NCBI GenBank assembly: GCA_018435665.1
Contig: JAHDND010000004.1
Location: 1 to 64,000, forward strand
Reading direction: 5' to 3'
DNA length: 64,000 nt
DNA from: Candidatus Thiosymbion sp.
GTDB lineage: Bacteria > Pseudomonadota > Gammaproteobacteria > Chromatiales > Chromatiaceae
Numbering within the stretch: position 1 is the first letter of the stretch; each line of letters begins with the position of its first letter. Made by a program: the position numbers and the translations under genes. The notes under the pieces were generated by a model. That model was given only the letters and a program-made list of their open reading frames with translations. It searched no databases and was not told where the DNA came from. This document shows, in pieces, positions 31,567 to 42,024 of the stretch.

Positions 31567-33306
31567 ATGGATAACGTCGCCTTCCTCATCTTCCGGCGCA
31601 TGCGCGCCCCCCTGATCGTCCTCATCGCCATCTATGCCGTCGGGGTAATGGGGCTGGTACTGATCCCCGGACAGGATGCGGAGGGCAACCTGTGGCACAT
31701 GGATTTCTTCCACGCCTTCTACTTCTTTAGCTACACCGCCACCACCATAGGCTTCGGCGAGATCCCCTATGCCTTCAGCGATGCCCAGCGTCTCTGGGTC
31801 ACCCTGGGCATCTATCTGTCCGTGGTCGCCTGGTTCTATTCCATCGGCACCCTCATCGCCCTCCTGCAGGACAAGACCTTCCAGAACTCCCTGGCGGAGC
31901 TGAGGTTTGCCCGCCGCATCCGGCGGATGCGGGAGCCCTTCTATCTGGTCTGCGGCTACGGGGAGACCGGCGGGGCCCTGGTGCATGCCATCACCGAGGG
32001 TAACCGCCATGCCGTGGTCATCGACCTGCGCCAGGAACGGGTGGATCTGTTGCAGCTCGAAAATCTGCGGGAGTATGTCCCCGCCCTGTGCGGTGACGCC
32101 CGTCGTCCCCGCCATCTGTTGGAGGCGGGTCTCAAGCACCCCCAGTGCGCCGCCGTGGTGGCGCTGACCGACGTCAACGAGACCAATCTCAAGATCGCCA
32201 TCGCCGCGAAACTGATGCATCCGGAGGTCAAGGTCATCTGCCGTGCTGACTCCCACGAGGTCGAGGCCAACATGGCCTCCTTCGGCACGAACTACATCTA
32301 CGATCCCTTCGATATCTTCGGCGCCTATCTGGCCATGGCCGTCGCGGCCCCGGGGCTGACCCTGCTGCGGGATTGGTTGTCGGGGCAGCAAGGTGACCCC
32401 CTCAAGGAGCCCCTCTTCCCTCCCGCCCGGGGGCTGTGGATCCTCTGCGGCTACGGCCGCTTTGGCAAGGCCATCGCCACCAATCTCAGCGCCCGGGGCC
32501 TATCGCTGGTGGTCGTGGAGGCGGCGCCGGAACGGACGGGCTACCCGGAGGCGTTACCCCTCGTCCTGGGCTGGGGCACCGAGGCCCGGACCCTGGAGGA
32601 GGCGGGGGTGCGACAGGCGGTGGGACTGGTGGTGGGCACCCACGACGATGCCAACAACCTCTCCATCGTCATGACGGCGCGTGCCCTCAATCCCGACCTC
32701 TTTATCGTGGTGCGGGAAAATCATCTGGACAACGAGGTACTCTTCCAGGCCGTGGGAGCCGACATCGTCATGCATCCCAGCAGCATCATCGCCGAACGTA
32801 TTCGCGTGCTCCTGGTCACGCCCCTGTTGACGGAATTTGAGCAGTTGGTCCAGGGCTATGACGATGCCTGGTGTTGTCAACTGGTCAGCCGCATGGTCGC
32901 CATGGTGCAGGATCAGGTGCCCGCCGTATGGGAGGTCCAGATCGACGAGGAAGGGGCCCATGCCGTCTATATCCTGATCGCACAAGGCGGCGCCCTGACC
33001 CTGGGTGACCTGCTGCGGGATCCCCGGGACCGGGAGCGGCCCCTGCCCATCATTCCCCTGCTCCTGACGCGGGGCGAGGCACGCGAGGTCCTCCCCGACG
33101 GGGACCGCCCCTTGCGCCTTGGTGACCGACTCCTGCTCTGCGGTTGTAATCTCGGCCGTTCCCGCCTCACCTGGACCTTGCAGAACCTCCATGCCCTCGA
33201 TTATGTCCTGGTCGGCGCCAGCCCGCCCGAAGGTCTGATCTGGCGTTGGCTCTTCCGTCGTGGGCCAGCCACCAGGACCCTGCCGTCCGCCATGGATCGT
33301 TGCTAA
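31567..33306 (+). CDS. RCK-gated potassium channel protein (two TrkA-N domains)
   Basis: A 579-residue inner-membrane ion channel. It has an N-terminal helix (residues 14-33), a pore loop with selectivity filter TIGFGE at 60-65, and a second membrane helix (77-100). Two cytoplasmic NAD-binding RCK/TrkA-N domains follow: YLVCGYGETGGALV near residue 128 and LWILCGYGRFGKAI near residue 295. A TrkA-C-like end follows. The filter differs from the canonical TVGYGD, having TIGFGE, but keeps the GxG core. It probably gates K+ flow by nucleotide or ligand binding. Confidence 0.88.
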   Translation: MDNVAFLIFRRMRAPLIVLIAIYAVGVMGLVLIPGQDAEGNLWHMDFFHAFYFFSYTATTIGFGEIPYAFSDAQRLWVTLGIYLSVVAWFYSIGTLIALLQDKTFQNSLAELRFARRIRRMREPFYLVCGYGETGGALVHAITEGNRHAVVIDLRQERVDLLQLENLREYVPALCGDARRPRHLLEAGLKHPQCAAVVALTDVNETNLKIAIAAKLMHPEVKVICRADSHEVEANMASFGTNYIYDPFDIFGAYLAMAVAAPGLTLLRDWLSGQQGDPLKEPLFPPARGLWILCGYGRFGKAIATNLSARGLSLVVVEAAPERTGYPEALPLVLGWGTEARTLEEAGVRQAVGLVVGTHDDANNLSIVMTARALNPDLFIVVRENHLDNEVLFQAVGADIVMHPSSIIAERIRVLLVTPLLTEFEQLVQGYDDAWCCQLVSRMVAMVQDQVPAVWEVQIDEEGAHAVYILIAQGGALTLGDLLRDPRDRERPLPIIPLLLTRGEAREVLPDGDRPLRLGDRLLLCGCNLGRSRLTWTLQNLHALDYVLVGASPPEGLIWRWLFRRGPATRTLPSAMDRC

Positions 33307-33393
33307 CGGTGCTGGGCGGCCAGGGTGAGCCCGGGTGGCGTGGGTCGGGACTGCCGTCGCCGGCCCCCGTCTATGCCATACTAGCCAGCATCG

Positions 33394-33562
33394 TATACCG
33401 GGCGCATTTTAGTTTTCGGCATTGTCAGGGCGGGTCGGATGGCTTCTGGCGGGGGTGTCGAGCGCAAGGGGGTGGTCGTCAAGCCTATCGGGACCTATTC
33501 AGGTTGCCCCCCGCCAGACGCCACCCGACCCGGAAAATCTGATGTTGATGGGCGATGTCCTT
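33394..33562. repeat. palindromic repeat element, copy 2
   Basis: The inner stem is GGGTCGGATGGCTTCTGG (33432-33449) and CCAGACGCCACCCGACCC (33514-33531), with two mismatched pairs. The CGGGGGTGTCGA and GTCGTCAAGCCT segments are shared with copy 1. The outer ends (GTATAC...TTTTAGTTTTCGGC) also match copy 1. The loop has diverged between copies. Confidence 0.8.
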
Positions 33563-33793
33563 AACCCAACTCCTTGAGGTTCGCGCCATTCCCGGGAAAG
33601 CGGTCAAGCGACAGGCAACGGGAAGGCGCGAGCGATGCGGTCAGGGGACCTGACAGGGGCCCTGAGCAGGGCCGCAATCATTTTCGCTGGGCCGGAAAGT
33701 ATCCGGGACCGGGCCGCACTGAGATCGTCCCCCCTTTTTTTGACGCCGGCCGAGCTGTAAGGGCCTCCATCCACGCCAAGAGGATCATGACCC
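33563..33793. other. intergenic stretch between repeat copy 2 and hemerythrin gene
   Basis: The gap between the channel and hemerythrin genes is 487 bases, of which repeat copy 2 takes about 170. The remaining 230 bases contain a short open frame on the plus strand with no protein-like features. They probably hold the hemerythrin promoter. I see nothing else in it. Confidence 0.4.
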
Positions 33794-34342
33794 ATGACGC
33801 AAATTCTTGATCGCCTCCATCAGGAGCATAAGCAAATCAGTAAGCTGTTGGATCTGTTGGACGACATTCTGGCCATGTTCCATCGTGGCCGGGAGCCGGA
33901 CTATGAACTCCTCAGCGAACTCTTGCAGTACATGGAGGAATACTCCGATCAGATCCATCACCCGGTCGAGGAGGTGATCCGCGAGCGCCTCCGCCTGGCG
34001 GGCCAAAATCAGCCCTACCTCGATATCCTGACCCGCCAGCACGAGGCTCTCAATGAGATGACCCATAATTTCCGCCAGGCCGTGGAGGGCGTGGTCAATG
34101 GCGAGGTCCAGCGCCGTGATCAGGTCGAGGCCTATGGTCGGGAGATGGTTACCACCCTGCGCCATCACCTCAATCTGGAGGAGACCGAGGCCTTTCCCCT
34201 GGCGCGCCAGGTGCTTACGGCAGCGGATTGGGTGGCGATTCAGGAAGAGGTGGCGCGGACTATCGACCCGCGCCTGAGCGAGACGGATTTGCAGCGCATC
34301 CGGACCCTCGTCCAGCATCTGACCTCCCAGGTCCGCACCTGA
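33794..34342 (+). CDS. hemerythrin-domain protein
   Basis: A 182-residue, all-helical cytoplasmic protein with a hemerythrin/HHE-type di-iron pattern: LHQEHKQISKLLDLLDDI at the start, DQIHHPVEEVI near residue 52, RQHEALNEMT near residue 83, and LRHHLNLEETEAFPLA near residue 117. The histidines and carboxylates could bind two irons and O2 or NO. In microaerophilic or anaerobic bacteria such proteins serve oxygen or nitrosative stress responses. No operon partner is evident; glgB is convergent downstream. Confidence 0.88.
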   Translation: MTQILDRLHQEHKQISKLLDLLDDILAMFHRGREPDYELLSELLQYMEEYSDQIHHPVEEVIRERLRLAGQNQPYLDILTRQHEALNEMTHNFRQAVEGVVNGEVQRRDQVEAYGREMVTTLRHHLNLEETEAFPLARQVLTAADWVAIQEEVARTIDPRLSETDLQRIRTLVQHLTSQVRT

Positions 34343-34503
34343 GGGGCGAGGCCCTCGCGCCACTGGCTTCGATGGCGCCGTCACCCCCTAGCCGATGGTG
34401 GTGGCGGGCGAGGGTCCGCACTGGCCCTGTCCATCCAGTGATTTCCGAATTGACAACGCCTCCCGGGGCGAAAATCGGGAACCAGAAAAATGGACACCCT
34501 CTC

Positions 34504-36756
34504 CTACTGGGCGTCGGCGTCCTGTGCCTCGTCCGCCTCCGTCACGGCTGCCAAGGCCTCGGGATAAGGATCCTGAACGAGGATGACCCCGGCCAGCGGG
34601 GGGAGATCGAGGAGGATGGAGTGGGGCCGTCCCATCCACTCGATGGGCTCGGAAGCGCCCCCCTTGCGCTCGCCAAAGGAACTGCCGCCATATACCTCCG
34701 CGTCGGAATTCAGCACCTCGCGGTAGTTGCCGGCTTCCGGTACTCCCAGGCGGTAGCCCGGCCGCGGCACCGGGGTGAAGTTGAAGAGTGCCAGGACTTT
34801 TGCCTGGCCTTCACGATCCTTGCGCAGATAACTGAGCACGGACTGGGAGGCGTCGTGGCAGTCGATCCACTCGAAGCCGCTGTCCTGAAAATCCAGGTCG
34901 TACAGGGCGCGTTGGGTGCGGTAGAGGCGATTGAGGTCCGCCACCAGGCGCTGCATCCCCTGATGGGGCGCCCTGTCGAGCAGGTACCAGTCCAGTTCAG
35001 CGGCGAAGTCCCACTCCCGCCCCTGGCCGAACTCGCAGCCCTGGAACAGGAGCTTCTTGCCCGGGTAGCTGAACATGAAGGTGTAGAGCAGGCGTAGCCC
35101 GGCGAACTTGCGCCAGCCGTCCCCGGGCATGCGGTCGAGGATGGACTTCTTGCCGTGGACCACCTCGTCATGGGAGAAGGGCAGGACGAAGTTCTCGGTG
35201 AAGGCGTAGAGCAGCCCGAAGGTCAGCATGTCGTGGTGATAATGCCGATAGATCGGGTCTTTGGAGAAATAGGCCAGGGTGTCGTGCATCCAGCCCATGT
35301 TCCACTTCATGCTGAAGCCCAGGCCGCCGGCGAAGGTCGGCCGTGACACCGCCGGCCAGGCGGTGGATTCCTCGGCGATCATCAGGGTGCCGGGGTGCTG
35401 GCCATGGGTGACCTCGTTGAGCTGGCGCAGGAAGTCCACCGCCTCCAGGTTCTCGTTGCCGCCGTACTTGTTGGGCAGCCACTCGCCGGCGTTGCGGGAA
35501 TAGTCCAGGTAGAGCATGGAGGCCACGGCGTCGACGCGTAGGCCGTCCAGGTGGAACTCCTCCAGCCAGAAGAGGGCGCTGGAGAGCAGGAAGTTCTTCA
35601 CCTCGTGACGCCCGTAATTGAAGATCAGGGTCCCCCAGTCCTTGTGCTCGCCCAGCCGCGGGTCTTCGTGCTCGTAGAGGGCCGAGCCGTCATAGCGCGC
35701 CAGGGCGAAGGTGTCGCGGGGAAAGTGGGCGGGCACCCAGTCGAGGATGACGCCGATACCCCGCTGGTGCAGATGGTCGACGAACCAGCGGAAGTCGTCC
35801 GGTGAACCGAAGCGGCTGGTGGGGGCGAAGTAGCCGGTGGTCTGGTAGCCCCAGGAAGCATCCAGGGGGTGTTCGGTGATGGGCAGCAGTTCGACATGGG
35901 TGAAGCCCGCCTCCTGGGCATGATCGGCCAGGCGCCGGGCGATCTCCCGATAGTCGAGGAACTCGCCGTCTGCGCTGCGCTGCCAGGAGCCCAGGTGGAC
36001 CTCGTAGACCGCCAGGGGCTGGTGCGCCCAGTCAGTCTGACCGCGGGCCGCCAGCCAGTCCGCGTCACCCCAGGCGAAATCGGGCTCGGGCTGGGTGATG
36101 CAGGCCGTCTCCGGCCGGGTCTGGAAGGCGAAGGCATAGGGATCGATTTTGACGTGGGCGTGGCCGTATTGATCACGGACCTCGAATTTGTACAGTTCTC
36201 CCGGGCCGATCCCCGGCAGGAACAGCTCCCAGACCCCCGAGCCACCGCGGGCGCGCATGGGGTGGACCCGACCGTCCCAGGCGTTGAAGTCCCCGACCAC
36301 GCTCACCCGCTGGGCGTTGGGGGCCCAGACGGCGAACTGCATGCCCGGGATGCCGGTGACCGTGCGGGGGTGGGCGCCCAGGAAGCGGTAGGCGTGCCAG
36401 TGCCGCCCCTCGCCGAAGAGGTGCAGGTCGAAGTCGGCGAGTTGGGGCGGAAAGGCGTAGGGGTCGATCAGCCGGTGAATGTGGCCCTGCCTGTCGGTCC
36501 AGTCGATCTGGTAGCCCGGCGGGACCAGGGCGGGGTCGCCCTCCCAGACGAACAGGTCCGTGCCCGCCAGGCGCGGGACCTCGAGCCCGGTGCCGGCCAC
36601 CCTGACCCCCTCGGCCTTGGGCAGGAAGAGCCGCAGGCTGCACTGGCCATCGGCGATATGCCGCCCCAGCACGTCGAAGGGGTCGTGATGGCGGGCCTCG
36701 ATGATGCGCAGGAGCGGCTCGGGGACATGGGGGGCGGGGGTGGATCCGGTGGACAT
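34504..36756 (-). CDS. glgB: 1,4-alpha-glucan branching enzyme
   Basis: Introduces alpha-1,6 branches into glycogen (GH13). The 750-residue protein has the long N-terminal CBM48 region of type 1 GlgB ([30 protein letters not shown] in part). The catalytic barrel contains [15 protein letters not shown] with the nucleophile Asp, the acid Glu in [11 protein letters not shown], and [11 protein letters not shown]-terminal beta domain follows. The ATG at 36756 has an AGGAGAGAGG-type ribosome site; the upstream open frame adds 13 unlikely residues. It is divergent from glgC across 171 bases, which should hold both promoters. Confidence 0.95.
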   Translation of the reverse strand: MSTGSTPAPHVPEPLLRIIEARHHDPFDVLGRHIADGQCSLRLFLPKAEGVRVAGTGLEVPRLAGTDLFVWEGDPALVPPGYQIDWTDRQGHIHRLIDPYAFPPQLADFDLHLFGEGRHWHAYRFLGAHPRTVTGIPGMQFAVWAPNAQRVSVVGDFNAWDGRVHPMRARGGSGVWELFLPGIGPGELYKFEVRDQYGHAHVKIDPYAFAFQTRPETACITQPEPDFAWGDADWLAARGQTDWAHQPLAVYEVHLGSWQRSADGEFLDYREIARRLADHAQEAGFTHVELLPITEHPLDASWGYQTTGYFAPTSRFGSPDDFRWFVDHLHQRGIGVILDWVPAHFPRDTFALARYDGSALYEHEDPRLGEHKDWGTLIFNYGRHEVKNFLLSSALFWLEEFHLDGLRVDAVASMLYLDYSRNAGEWLPNKYGGNENLEAVDFLRQLNEVTHGQHPGTLMIAEESTAWPAVSRPTFAGGLGFSMKWNMGWMHDTLAYFSKDPIYRHYHHDMLTFGLLYAFTENFVLPFSHDEVVHGKKSILDRMPGDGWRKFAGLRLLYTFMFSYPGKKLLFQGCEFGQGREWDFAAELDWYLLDRAPHQGMQRLVADLNRLYRTQRALYDLDFQDSGFEWIDCHDASQSVLSYLRKDREGQAKVLALFNFTPVPRPGYRLGVPEAGNYREVLNSDAEVYGGSSFGERKGGASEPIEWMGRPHSILLDLPPLAGVILVQDPYPEALAAVTEADEAQDADAQ

Positions 36757-36927
36757 GACAGCCTCTCTCCTGTACGGCGGGGTGCACTGGCGCAACGGGG
36801 GAAAATGGTACCATAAGGCCCTGTCAGGGTTTGTCCGCCACCGGTCGCCAACCTGGGCCGCTCACCCATGGAGCGCCGGGTGCGGGCACGAACCGAACCA
36901 GGAAAACCATCGTCAAAGGGGTATCCC

Positions 36928-38199
36928 ATGCCGGATGCAAGCCTACGCTTCGTCAGTCGCCTCACCCGCAATACCCTGGCCCTGATCCTGGCCGGTGGTC
37001 GGGGCTCCCGTCTCCATGACCTGACCAAGTGGCGCTCCAAGCCCGCGGTGCCCTTTGGGGGCAAGTTCCGGATCGTCGACTTTCCCCTGTCCAACTGCAT
37101 CAATTCCGGCATCCGCCGGATCGGGGTCCTCACCCAGTACAAGTCCCATTCCCTGATCCTCCACATCCAGAAGGGCTGGGGCTTCCTGCGGGGCGAATTC
37201 GGCGAGTTCGTGGAGCTCTGGCCGGCTCAGCAACGGATCACCGAGACCTCCTGGTACGCCGGCACCGCCGATGCCGTTTTTCAGAATCTGGACATCATTC
37301 GCGCCCACAACCCGGACTACATCCTCATCCTGGCGGGGGATCACATCTACAAGATGGACTATGGGGCCATGATCGCCCAGCACGTGGAGTCCGGCGCCGA
37401 CATGACCGTGGGGTGCCTGGAGGTGGACCTCGGCAAGGCGCGGGAATTTGGTGTCATGTCCGCTGACGAGGACGGCCGGGTGCGCCGCTTCGCCGAAAAA
37501 CCGGACCAGCCCGATCCCATCCCGGGTCGCCCGGGGGTGGCCCTGGCCTCGATGGGGATCTATGTCTTCAACCGCGGCTTCCTTTACGAGCAGCTCATCC
37601 GGGATGCGGATAACCCGGTGTCCAGCCACGACTTCGGCAAGGACATCATCCCGGGCGTCATCGAAAAATACCGGGTCCTGGCCTATCCCTTCCGCGATGT
37701 CCGCAGTGGCGAGCAGGCCTACTGGCGGGACGTCGGCACGGTGGACGCCTTCTGGCAGGCGAATCTGGAGCTGATCGGCGTGACCCCGCCCCTCAACCTC
37801 TATGACGCCTCCTGGCCCATCTGGACCTACCAGGAACAACTGCCCCCCGCCAAATTCGTCTTCGACGACGAGGATCGCCGCGGGATGGCGGTGGACTCGA
37901 TGGTCTCCGGGGGCTGCATCATCTCCGGCGCCGTGGTCCGCCACTCCCTGCTGTTCTCCAACGTCCGCGTCAACTCCTACTCCTACGTACAGGATACGGT
38001 AATCCTGCCGGACGTGGACGTGGGCCGCAATTGCAAGCTGCGCTACGCCGTCATCGACCGCGGCTGTCGCCTCCCCGAGGGCCTGGTGATCGGCCACGAC
38101 TCGGGCCAGGACCGCGCCCGGGGCTTCCATGTCACCGACGGTGGCGTCACCCTGGTCACCCCCGAGATGCTCCATCAGGAGCCCAGTTATGTCCGCTGA
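36928..38199 (+). CDS. glgC: glucose-1-phosphate adenylyltransferase
   Basis: Makes ADP-glucose from glucose-1-phosphate and ATP, the committed step of glycogen synthesis. The 423-residue protein has [30 protein letters not shown] (quoted in part), [14 protein letters not shown], the [12 protein letters not shown] metal site, and a C-terminal left-handed beta-helix. It is allosterically controlled in other bacteria. The ATG at 36928 has AAAGGGG eight bases upstream. Its 3' end overlaps the start of the GH57 gene by 11 bases, indicating an operon. Confidence 0.96.
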   Translation: MPDASLRFVSRLTRNTLALILAGGRGSRLHDLTKWRSKPAVPFGGKFRIVDFPLSNCINSGIRRIGVLTQYKSHSLILHIQKGWGFLRGEFGEFVELWPAQQRITETSWYAGTADAVFQNLDIIRAHNPDYILILAGDHIYKMDYGAMIAQHVESGADMTVGCLEVDLGKAREFGVMSADEDGRVRRFAEKPDQPDPIPGRPGVALASMGIYVFNRGFLYEQLIRDADNPVSSHDFGKDIIPGVIEKYRVLAYPFRDVRSGEQAYWRDVGTVDAFWQANLELIGVTPPLNLYDASWPIWTYQEQLPPAKFVFDDEDRRGMAVDSMVSGGCIISGAVVRHSLLFSNVRVNSYSYVQDTVILPDVDVGRNCKLRYAVIDRGCRLPEGLVIGHDSGQDRARGFHVTDGGVTLVTPEMLHQEPSYVR

Positions 38200-39901
38200 C
38201 GCCCCCCTGGACCCGACCCGCCTGCCGGTGGTGCTGTGCTGGCACATGCACCAGCCGGACTACCGGGGCCCGGACGGGCGCGAATTCCATCTGCCCTGGG
38301 TCTATCTCCACGCCCTCAAGGACTATTCGGACATGGCCGCGCACCTGGAGGCCCAGCCCCTGGCCCGCGCCGTGGTCAATTTCGCCCCGGTCCTGCTCGA
38401 ACAGATTGAGGATTACGCCCGCCAGGTCCAGGCCTGGCTGGCTACGGGGGCGCGCATCCACGACCCCCTGCTGGCCGCCCTCGCCGGTCCGGGGTTGCCC
38501 CTGGAACTGTCCCGGCGCCATGAACTGATCACCGCCTGCCGCAAGGCCAACAAGACCCATCTCATCGACCGCTTCCCCTGCCTGCGCGAGCTGATCGACC
38601 TGGCCGACTGGTTCGACCGCCACCACCGGGCCGAGCTCTACATCAACGACCAATTCCTCGCCGACCTCCTGGTCTGGTACCACCTGGCCTGGACCGGGGA
38701 GCACATCCGCGACAACGACCCGCGGATCGACTCCCTCCAACGCAAGGGCCGTGGCTTCAGCCTGGATGACCGTCGGGCCCTCGTGGGCCTGATCGGCGAG
38801 CAGCTCCAGGCCCTGGTGCCCCGTTATCGCCGCCTGGCGGACGCGGGTCGGGTCGAGCTGTCCTTCTCACCCTACGCCCACCCCATCCTGCCCCTGCTGC
38901 TGGATCTGGGTTGCGCCCGGGAGTCCGTCCCCGACAGCCCCCTGCCGGCGCTGGCGTCCTATCCGGGCGGCGAGGAGCGGGCGCGGTGGCACATCCGTCG
39001 CGGTCTGGCCACCTTCGAGCGCCACTTCGGGCGCCGCCCCGCCGGCTGCTGGCCATCCGAGGGCGCCATCAGCGCGCCCACCCTGCGCTTGCTGGAGGAG
39101 GAGGGGATACGCTGGGCCGCCAGCGGTCAGCGGGTCCTCTATCACAGCCTGCGGGCCCGGCATGGCGATCACCTCCCCGAGCACTGGCTGACCAACCCCT
39201 ATCGGTCAGGTGATGGCGCCATTCAGTGCTTCTTTCGCGACGATGGCATCTCCGATCTCATCGGCTTCACCTATGCCGACTGGCACGCCCAGGATGCCGT
39301 CGCCAACCTGGTCGAACACCTGGAGCGCGTCGCCGCGGCCACCCAGGGGCATCCCAACCGGGCGCTGGCCATCATCATGGATGGGGAGAATGCCTGGGAG
39401 TATTACCCCCACAATGCCAGCTTCTTCCTGCCTGAGCTCTATCGCCGTCTGGCCAGCCACCCGCGCCTGCAATTGACCACCTTCGCCACCCTGGTCACCG
39501 CCCAGACCAGCCCGCCGCCCGCCTTGGAGCGCCTGGTGGCCGGTAGCTGGGTCTACGGCACCCTCTCCACCTGGATCGGCAATGCCGACAAGAACCGCGC
39601 CTGGGACATGCTGGGCGAGGCCAAGGCCGCCTACGATCGCGCCCTGGCCACGCGCCACTGGACCCCGGCGGAGCGTGAGCGCCTGGAATTGCAACTCGCC
39701 ACCTGCGAGGGCTCCGACTGGTTCTGGTGGTTCGGCGATGACAACCCGGCGGAGGCCGTCGCCGATTTCGAGCGGCTTTACCGGCTGCAACTCCGGCAGC
39801 TCTATGAGCTTCTGGGTGAGGCCCCACCCGAGTATTTGTCGCATCCCTTCACCACCCGTTCCGGTGGCGCCGAGCACGGTGGCGTCATGAAGCGTAGCTG
39901 A
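38189..39901 (+). CDS. GH57 family glycoside hydrolase
   Basis: A 570-residue cytoplasmic protein of glycoside hydrolase family 57 (alpha-amylase/amylopullulanase/branching type). It starts with the family motif [14 protein letters not shown] and has [10 protein letters not shown] (catalytic Glu region), [14 protein letters not shown], and [12 protein letters not shown] (catalytic Asp region). A helical C-terminal segment ends the protein. It starts inside glgC with AGGAG upstream, so it probably acts on glycogen or maltodextrin. The exact bond specificity is not clear from sequence. Confidence 0.88.
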   Translation: MSADAPLDPTRLPVVLCWHMHQPDYRGPDGREFHLPWVYLHALKDYSDMAAHLEAQPLARAVVNFAPVLLEQIEDYARQVQAWLATGARIHDPLLAALAGPGLPLELSRRHELITACRKANKTHLIDRFPCLRELIDLADWFDRHHRAELYINDQFLADLLVWYHLAWTGEHIRDNDPRIDSLQRKGRGFSLDDRRALVGLIGEQLQALVPRYRRLADAGRVELSFSPYAHPILPLLLDLGCARESVPDSPLPALASYPGGEERARWHIRRGLATFERHFGRRPAGCWPSEGAISAPTLRLLEEEGIRWAASGQRVLYHSLRARHGDHLPEHWLTNPYRSGDGAIQCFFRDDGISDLIGFTYADWHAQDAVANLVEHLERVAAATQGHPNRALAIIMDGENAWEYYPHNASFFLPELYRRLASHPRLQLTTFATLVTAQTSPPPALERLVAGSWVYGTLSTWIGNADKNRAWDMLGEAKAAYDRALATRHWTPAERERLELQLATCEGSDWFWWFGDDNPAEAVADFERLYRLQLRQLYELLGEAPPEYLSHPFTTRSGGAEHGGVMKRS

Positions 39902-40051
39902 GGGCTTCCCCGCCCGGAGCCCCAATGGCCGTTCAGGCCAACCGCGCCGGCCTGGTGGTCATGAGGGGTTGCCCGGCCCCCTATAAATGAAAGCCTTTGT
40001 CGTGACTTTCACGCCAATCCGTGGACATTCATACTTGACTGAGGAATCGCC

Positions 40052-40507
40052 GTGGAAGAAGTCTATGACCTGATGACCAGCCTGCTGGCTACCAAGGCCG
40101 ACGAACAGATGATCGGCTTTGCCGGTTTCAGTCGGCTGGCCGGCCCCGAGGGTCAAGCCGGGGAGGGGATCGTCAAGGTTGCCGCCTTTCATCGCCCGGA
40201 AGGCAGCGGTTATCTCACCCTGACCTTTATCCAGGATCGGACCGCGGGGACCCGGGCCCTCCTGGGCAAGCTCGATCAGGGGGCGTTCCACGCCCTGCTC
40301 GGGCCCGATTTCGAGATGCTGATCGAGATCCCCCTCGATGCCTTTGCCTCAGCCCCCGATTTCCTGGTCGAGGAACTCGACGTCTATTTCCATCACCTCC
40401 AGGGTCGGGAACGGCATCTCCTGGAGACCCGCCTCCTGCCGGCCCTGAGCCAGGTCTGCGCCCTGGAGGTCAGACCGCTTCAGGACTGGCGGCCGCGGGG
40501 CCGCTAG
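40052..40507 (+). CDS. conserved hypothetical protein
   Basis: A 151-residue soluble protein that I do not recognise. It has no signal peptide or membrane segment. Alternating strands and helices (GIVKVAAFHRPEGSGYLTLTF quoted in part; FEMLIEIPLDAF) suggest a small alpha/beta domain. The start is a GTG with GAGGA six bases upstream; an ATG six codons later is the alternative. Its 3' end overlaps the 3' end of cysG on the other strand by 38 bases. Confidence 0.55.
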   Translation: MEEVYDLMTSLLATKADEQMIGFAGFSRLAGPEGQAGEGIVKVAAFHRPEGSGYLTLTFIQDRTAGTRALLGKLDQGAFHALLGPDFEMLIEIPLDAFASAPDFLVEELDVYFHHLQGRERHLLETRLLPALSQVCALEVRPLQDWRPRGR

Positions 40508-41918
40508 TGCCGAAGGCCCCCTGGTCGGAGTGGGCCGGGGTCTGATACCAGTTGAGCTTCTCCCGCAGCCGGACCACCTCGCCGACGATGATCAGGGTGG
40601 GGGGCTCGGGTTTGTCCCCGGCGATCACCTCCTGGATGGTCGCTAGGGTGCCGGTGAAGACCCGCTGATTGTGGGTGGTGCCCTGCTGGACCAGGGCGAT
40701 GGGCATGTCCGCTGGCACCCCATGGCGACGCAACTGTTCGACGATGACCGCCAGGCCCACCAGGCCCATGTAGAAGACCACCGTCTGGTGGGGCTGGGCG
40801 AGTTGGGGCCAGTTCAGGTCGATGCTGCCGTCCTTGAGGTGGCCGGTTACGAAGGTGACGGATTGGGCGTAGTCACGATGGGTGAGGGGGATGCCGGTGT
40901 AGGTCGCGCAGCCGGAGGCGGCGGTGATGCCGGGGACGACCTGGAAGGGGATGCCCTCCGCGGCCAGGGTATCGATCTCCTCGCCCCCACGGCCAAAGAT
41001 GAAGGGGTCGCCGCCCTTGAGGCGCAGGACCCGCTGACCTTGCTTGGCCAGGTCGGCGAGGAGGCGGTTGATGTCTTCCTGACGCATGACGTGATGGTCG
41101 CGTTCCTTGCCCACGTAGATGCGCCGGGCATCCCGCCGCGTCAGGTCGAGGATCGGTTTGGCCACCAGTCGATCGTAGACCACCACGTCGGCTTGCTGCA
41201 TGAGCCGCAGGGCGCGGAAGGTGACCAGGTCCGGATCGCCGGGCCCGGAGCCCACCAGATAGACCTCACCCATGCCCCCTCCGGTGCCGGTGGCGGTCAG
41301 TTCACGTGCCATGGCGGCATCGGCCTCCTCCAGGTGACCGGAAAAGACCCGCTCCGCGACCCCACCGACCAAGACCCGGTCCCAGAAATGGCGCCGCTCG
41401 CGCTCATCGCTGAAGCGGGCCTTGACGGTGTCCCGATAACGGGCGCAGAGATCGGCGAGGCGTCCATAACCGGCGGGGATCAGGGACTCCAGACGGGTCC
41501 GCAGCAGGCGCGCCAGCACCGGCGAGGCCTTGGTGGTGGTGACGGCCACCACGACGGGGGAACGGTCGATGACGGAGGGCAGAATGAAGCTGCACTCCTC
41601 CGGCTGATCGACCACGTTGACCGGAATCCCCGCCGCCTTGGCCAGTTCGGCGATACGACCGTTGACGGCGCGGTCCCGGGTGGCGGCGATGACCAGGCGC
41701 ATCCCCTGGAGGTCCGCGTCCTGGAAGGGGCGCGGCTGGTGAAGGATATCCCCCGCCACCGCCAGGGCATGCAGCTCCGGGCCCAGTTCGGGGGCCACCA
41801 GATGGATGCGGGCACCGGCACGCTGGAGGTTGGTGACCTTGCGGGCAGCCACCGCGCCGCCACCGACCACCAGACAGGGTTGCTGGCGGATGTCGAGAAA
41901 GATAGGTAGCAGGTCCAT
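40470..41918 (-). CDS. cysG: siroheme synthase (multifunctional CysG)
   Basis: Converts uroporphyrinogen III to siroheme, the cofactor of sulfite reductases including Dsr. The 482-residue protein has an N-terminal NAD-binding dehydrogenase/ferrochelatase domain (CLVVGGGAVAARKVTNL; residues 1-110) and a dimerisation segment (115-205). The SUMT methyltransferase domain contains VYLVGSGPGDPDLVT, DVVVYDRLV and VVPGITAASGCATYTG. The last 30 residues are variable. It is divergent from the rhd-tusA-dsrE2 cluster, consistent with a role in sulfur oxidation by reverse Dsr in purple sulfur bacteria. Confidence 0.94.
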   Translation of the reverse strand: MDLLPIFLDIRQQPCLVVGGGAVAARKVTNLQRAGARIHLVAPELGPELHALAVAGDILHQPRPFQDADLQGMRLVIAATRDRAVNGRIAELAKAAGIPVNVVDQPEECSFILPSVIDRSPVVVAVTTTKASPVLARLLRTRLESLIPAGYGRLADLCARYRDTVKARFSDERERRHFWDRVLVGGVAERVFSGHLEEADAAMARELTATGTGGGMGEVYLVGSGPGDPDLVTFRALRLMQQADVVVYDRLVAKPILDLTRRDARRIYVGKERDHHVMRQEDINRLLADLAKQGQRVLRLKGGDPFIFGRGGEEIDTLAAEGIPFQVVPGITAASGCATYTGIPLTHRDYAQSVTFVTGHLKDGSIDLNWPQLAQPHQTVVFYMGLVGLAVIVEQLRRHGVPADMPIALVQQGTTHNQRVFTGTLATIQEVIAGDKPEPPTLIIVGEVVRLREKLNWYQTPAHSDQGAFGTSGPAAASPEAV

Positions 41919-42024
41919 GGACTTAGATCAGGCTGGGCGGTCAGGGGACGGGGGCGTCGGTTGCGCCGCGGGTGAAAACATCTTAATATACTGAAATACT
42001 TGGATACAGGATAGGATTATAACC

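Noticed and set aside
33574-33810. A 78-codon plus-strand frame upstream of the hemerythrin gene
   Set aside because: It is Arg/Gly/Pro-rich with no ribosome site and overlaps the hemerythrin start; it reads as intergenic sequence.
39978-40030. A further copy of the 88-bp repeat family
   Set aside because: Only short blocks such as GCCTTTGTC match and the inverted ends are missing, so similarity could be chance.
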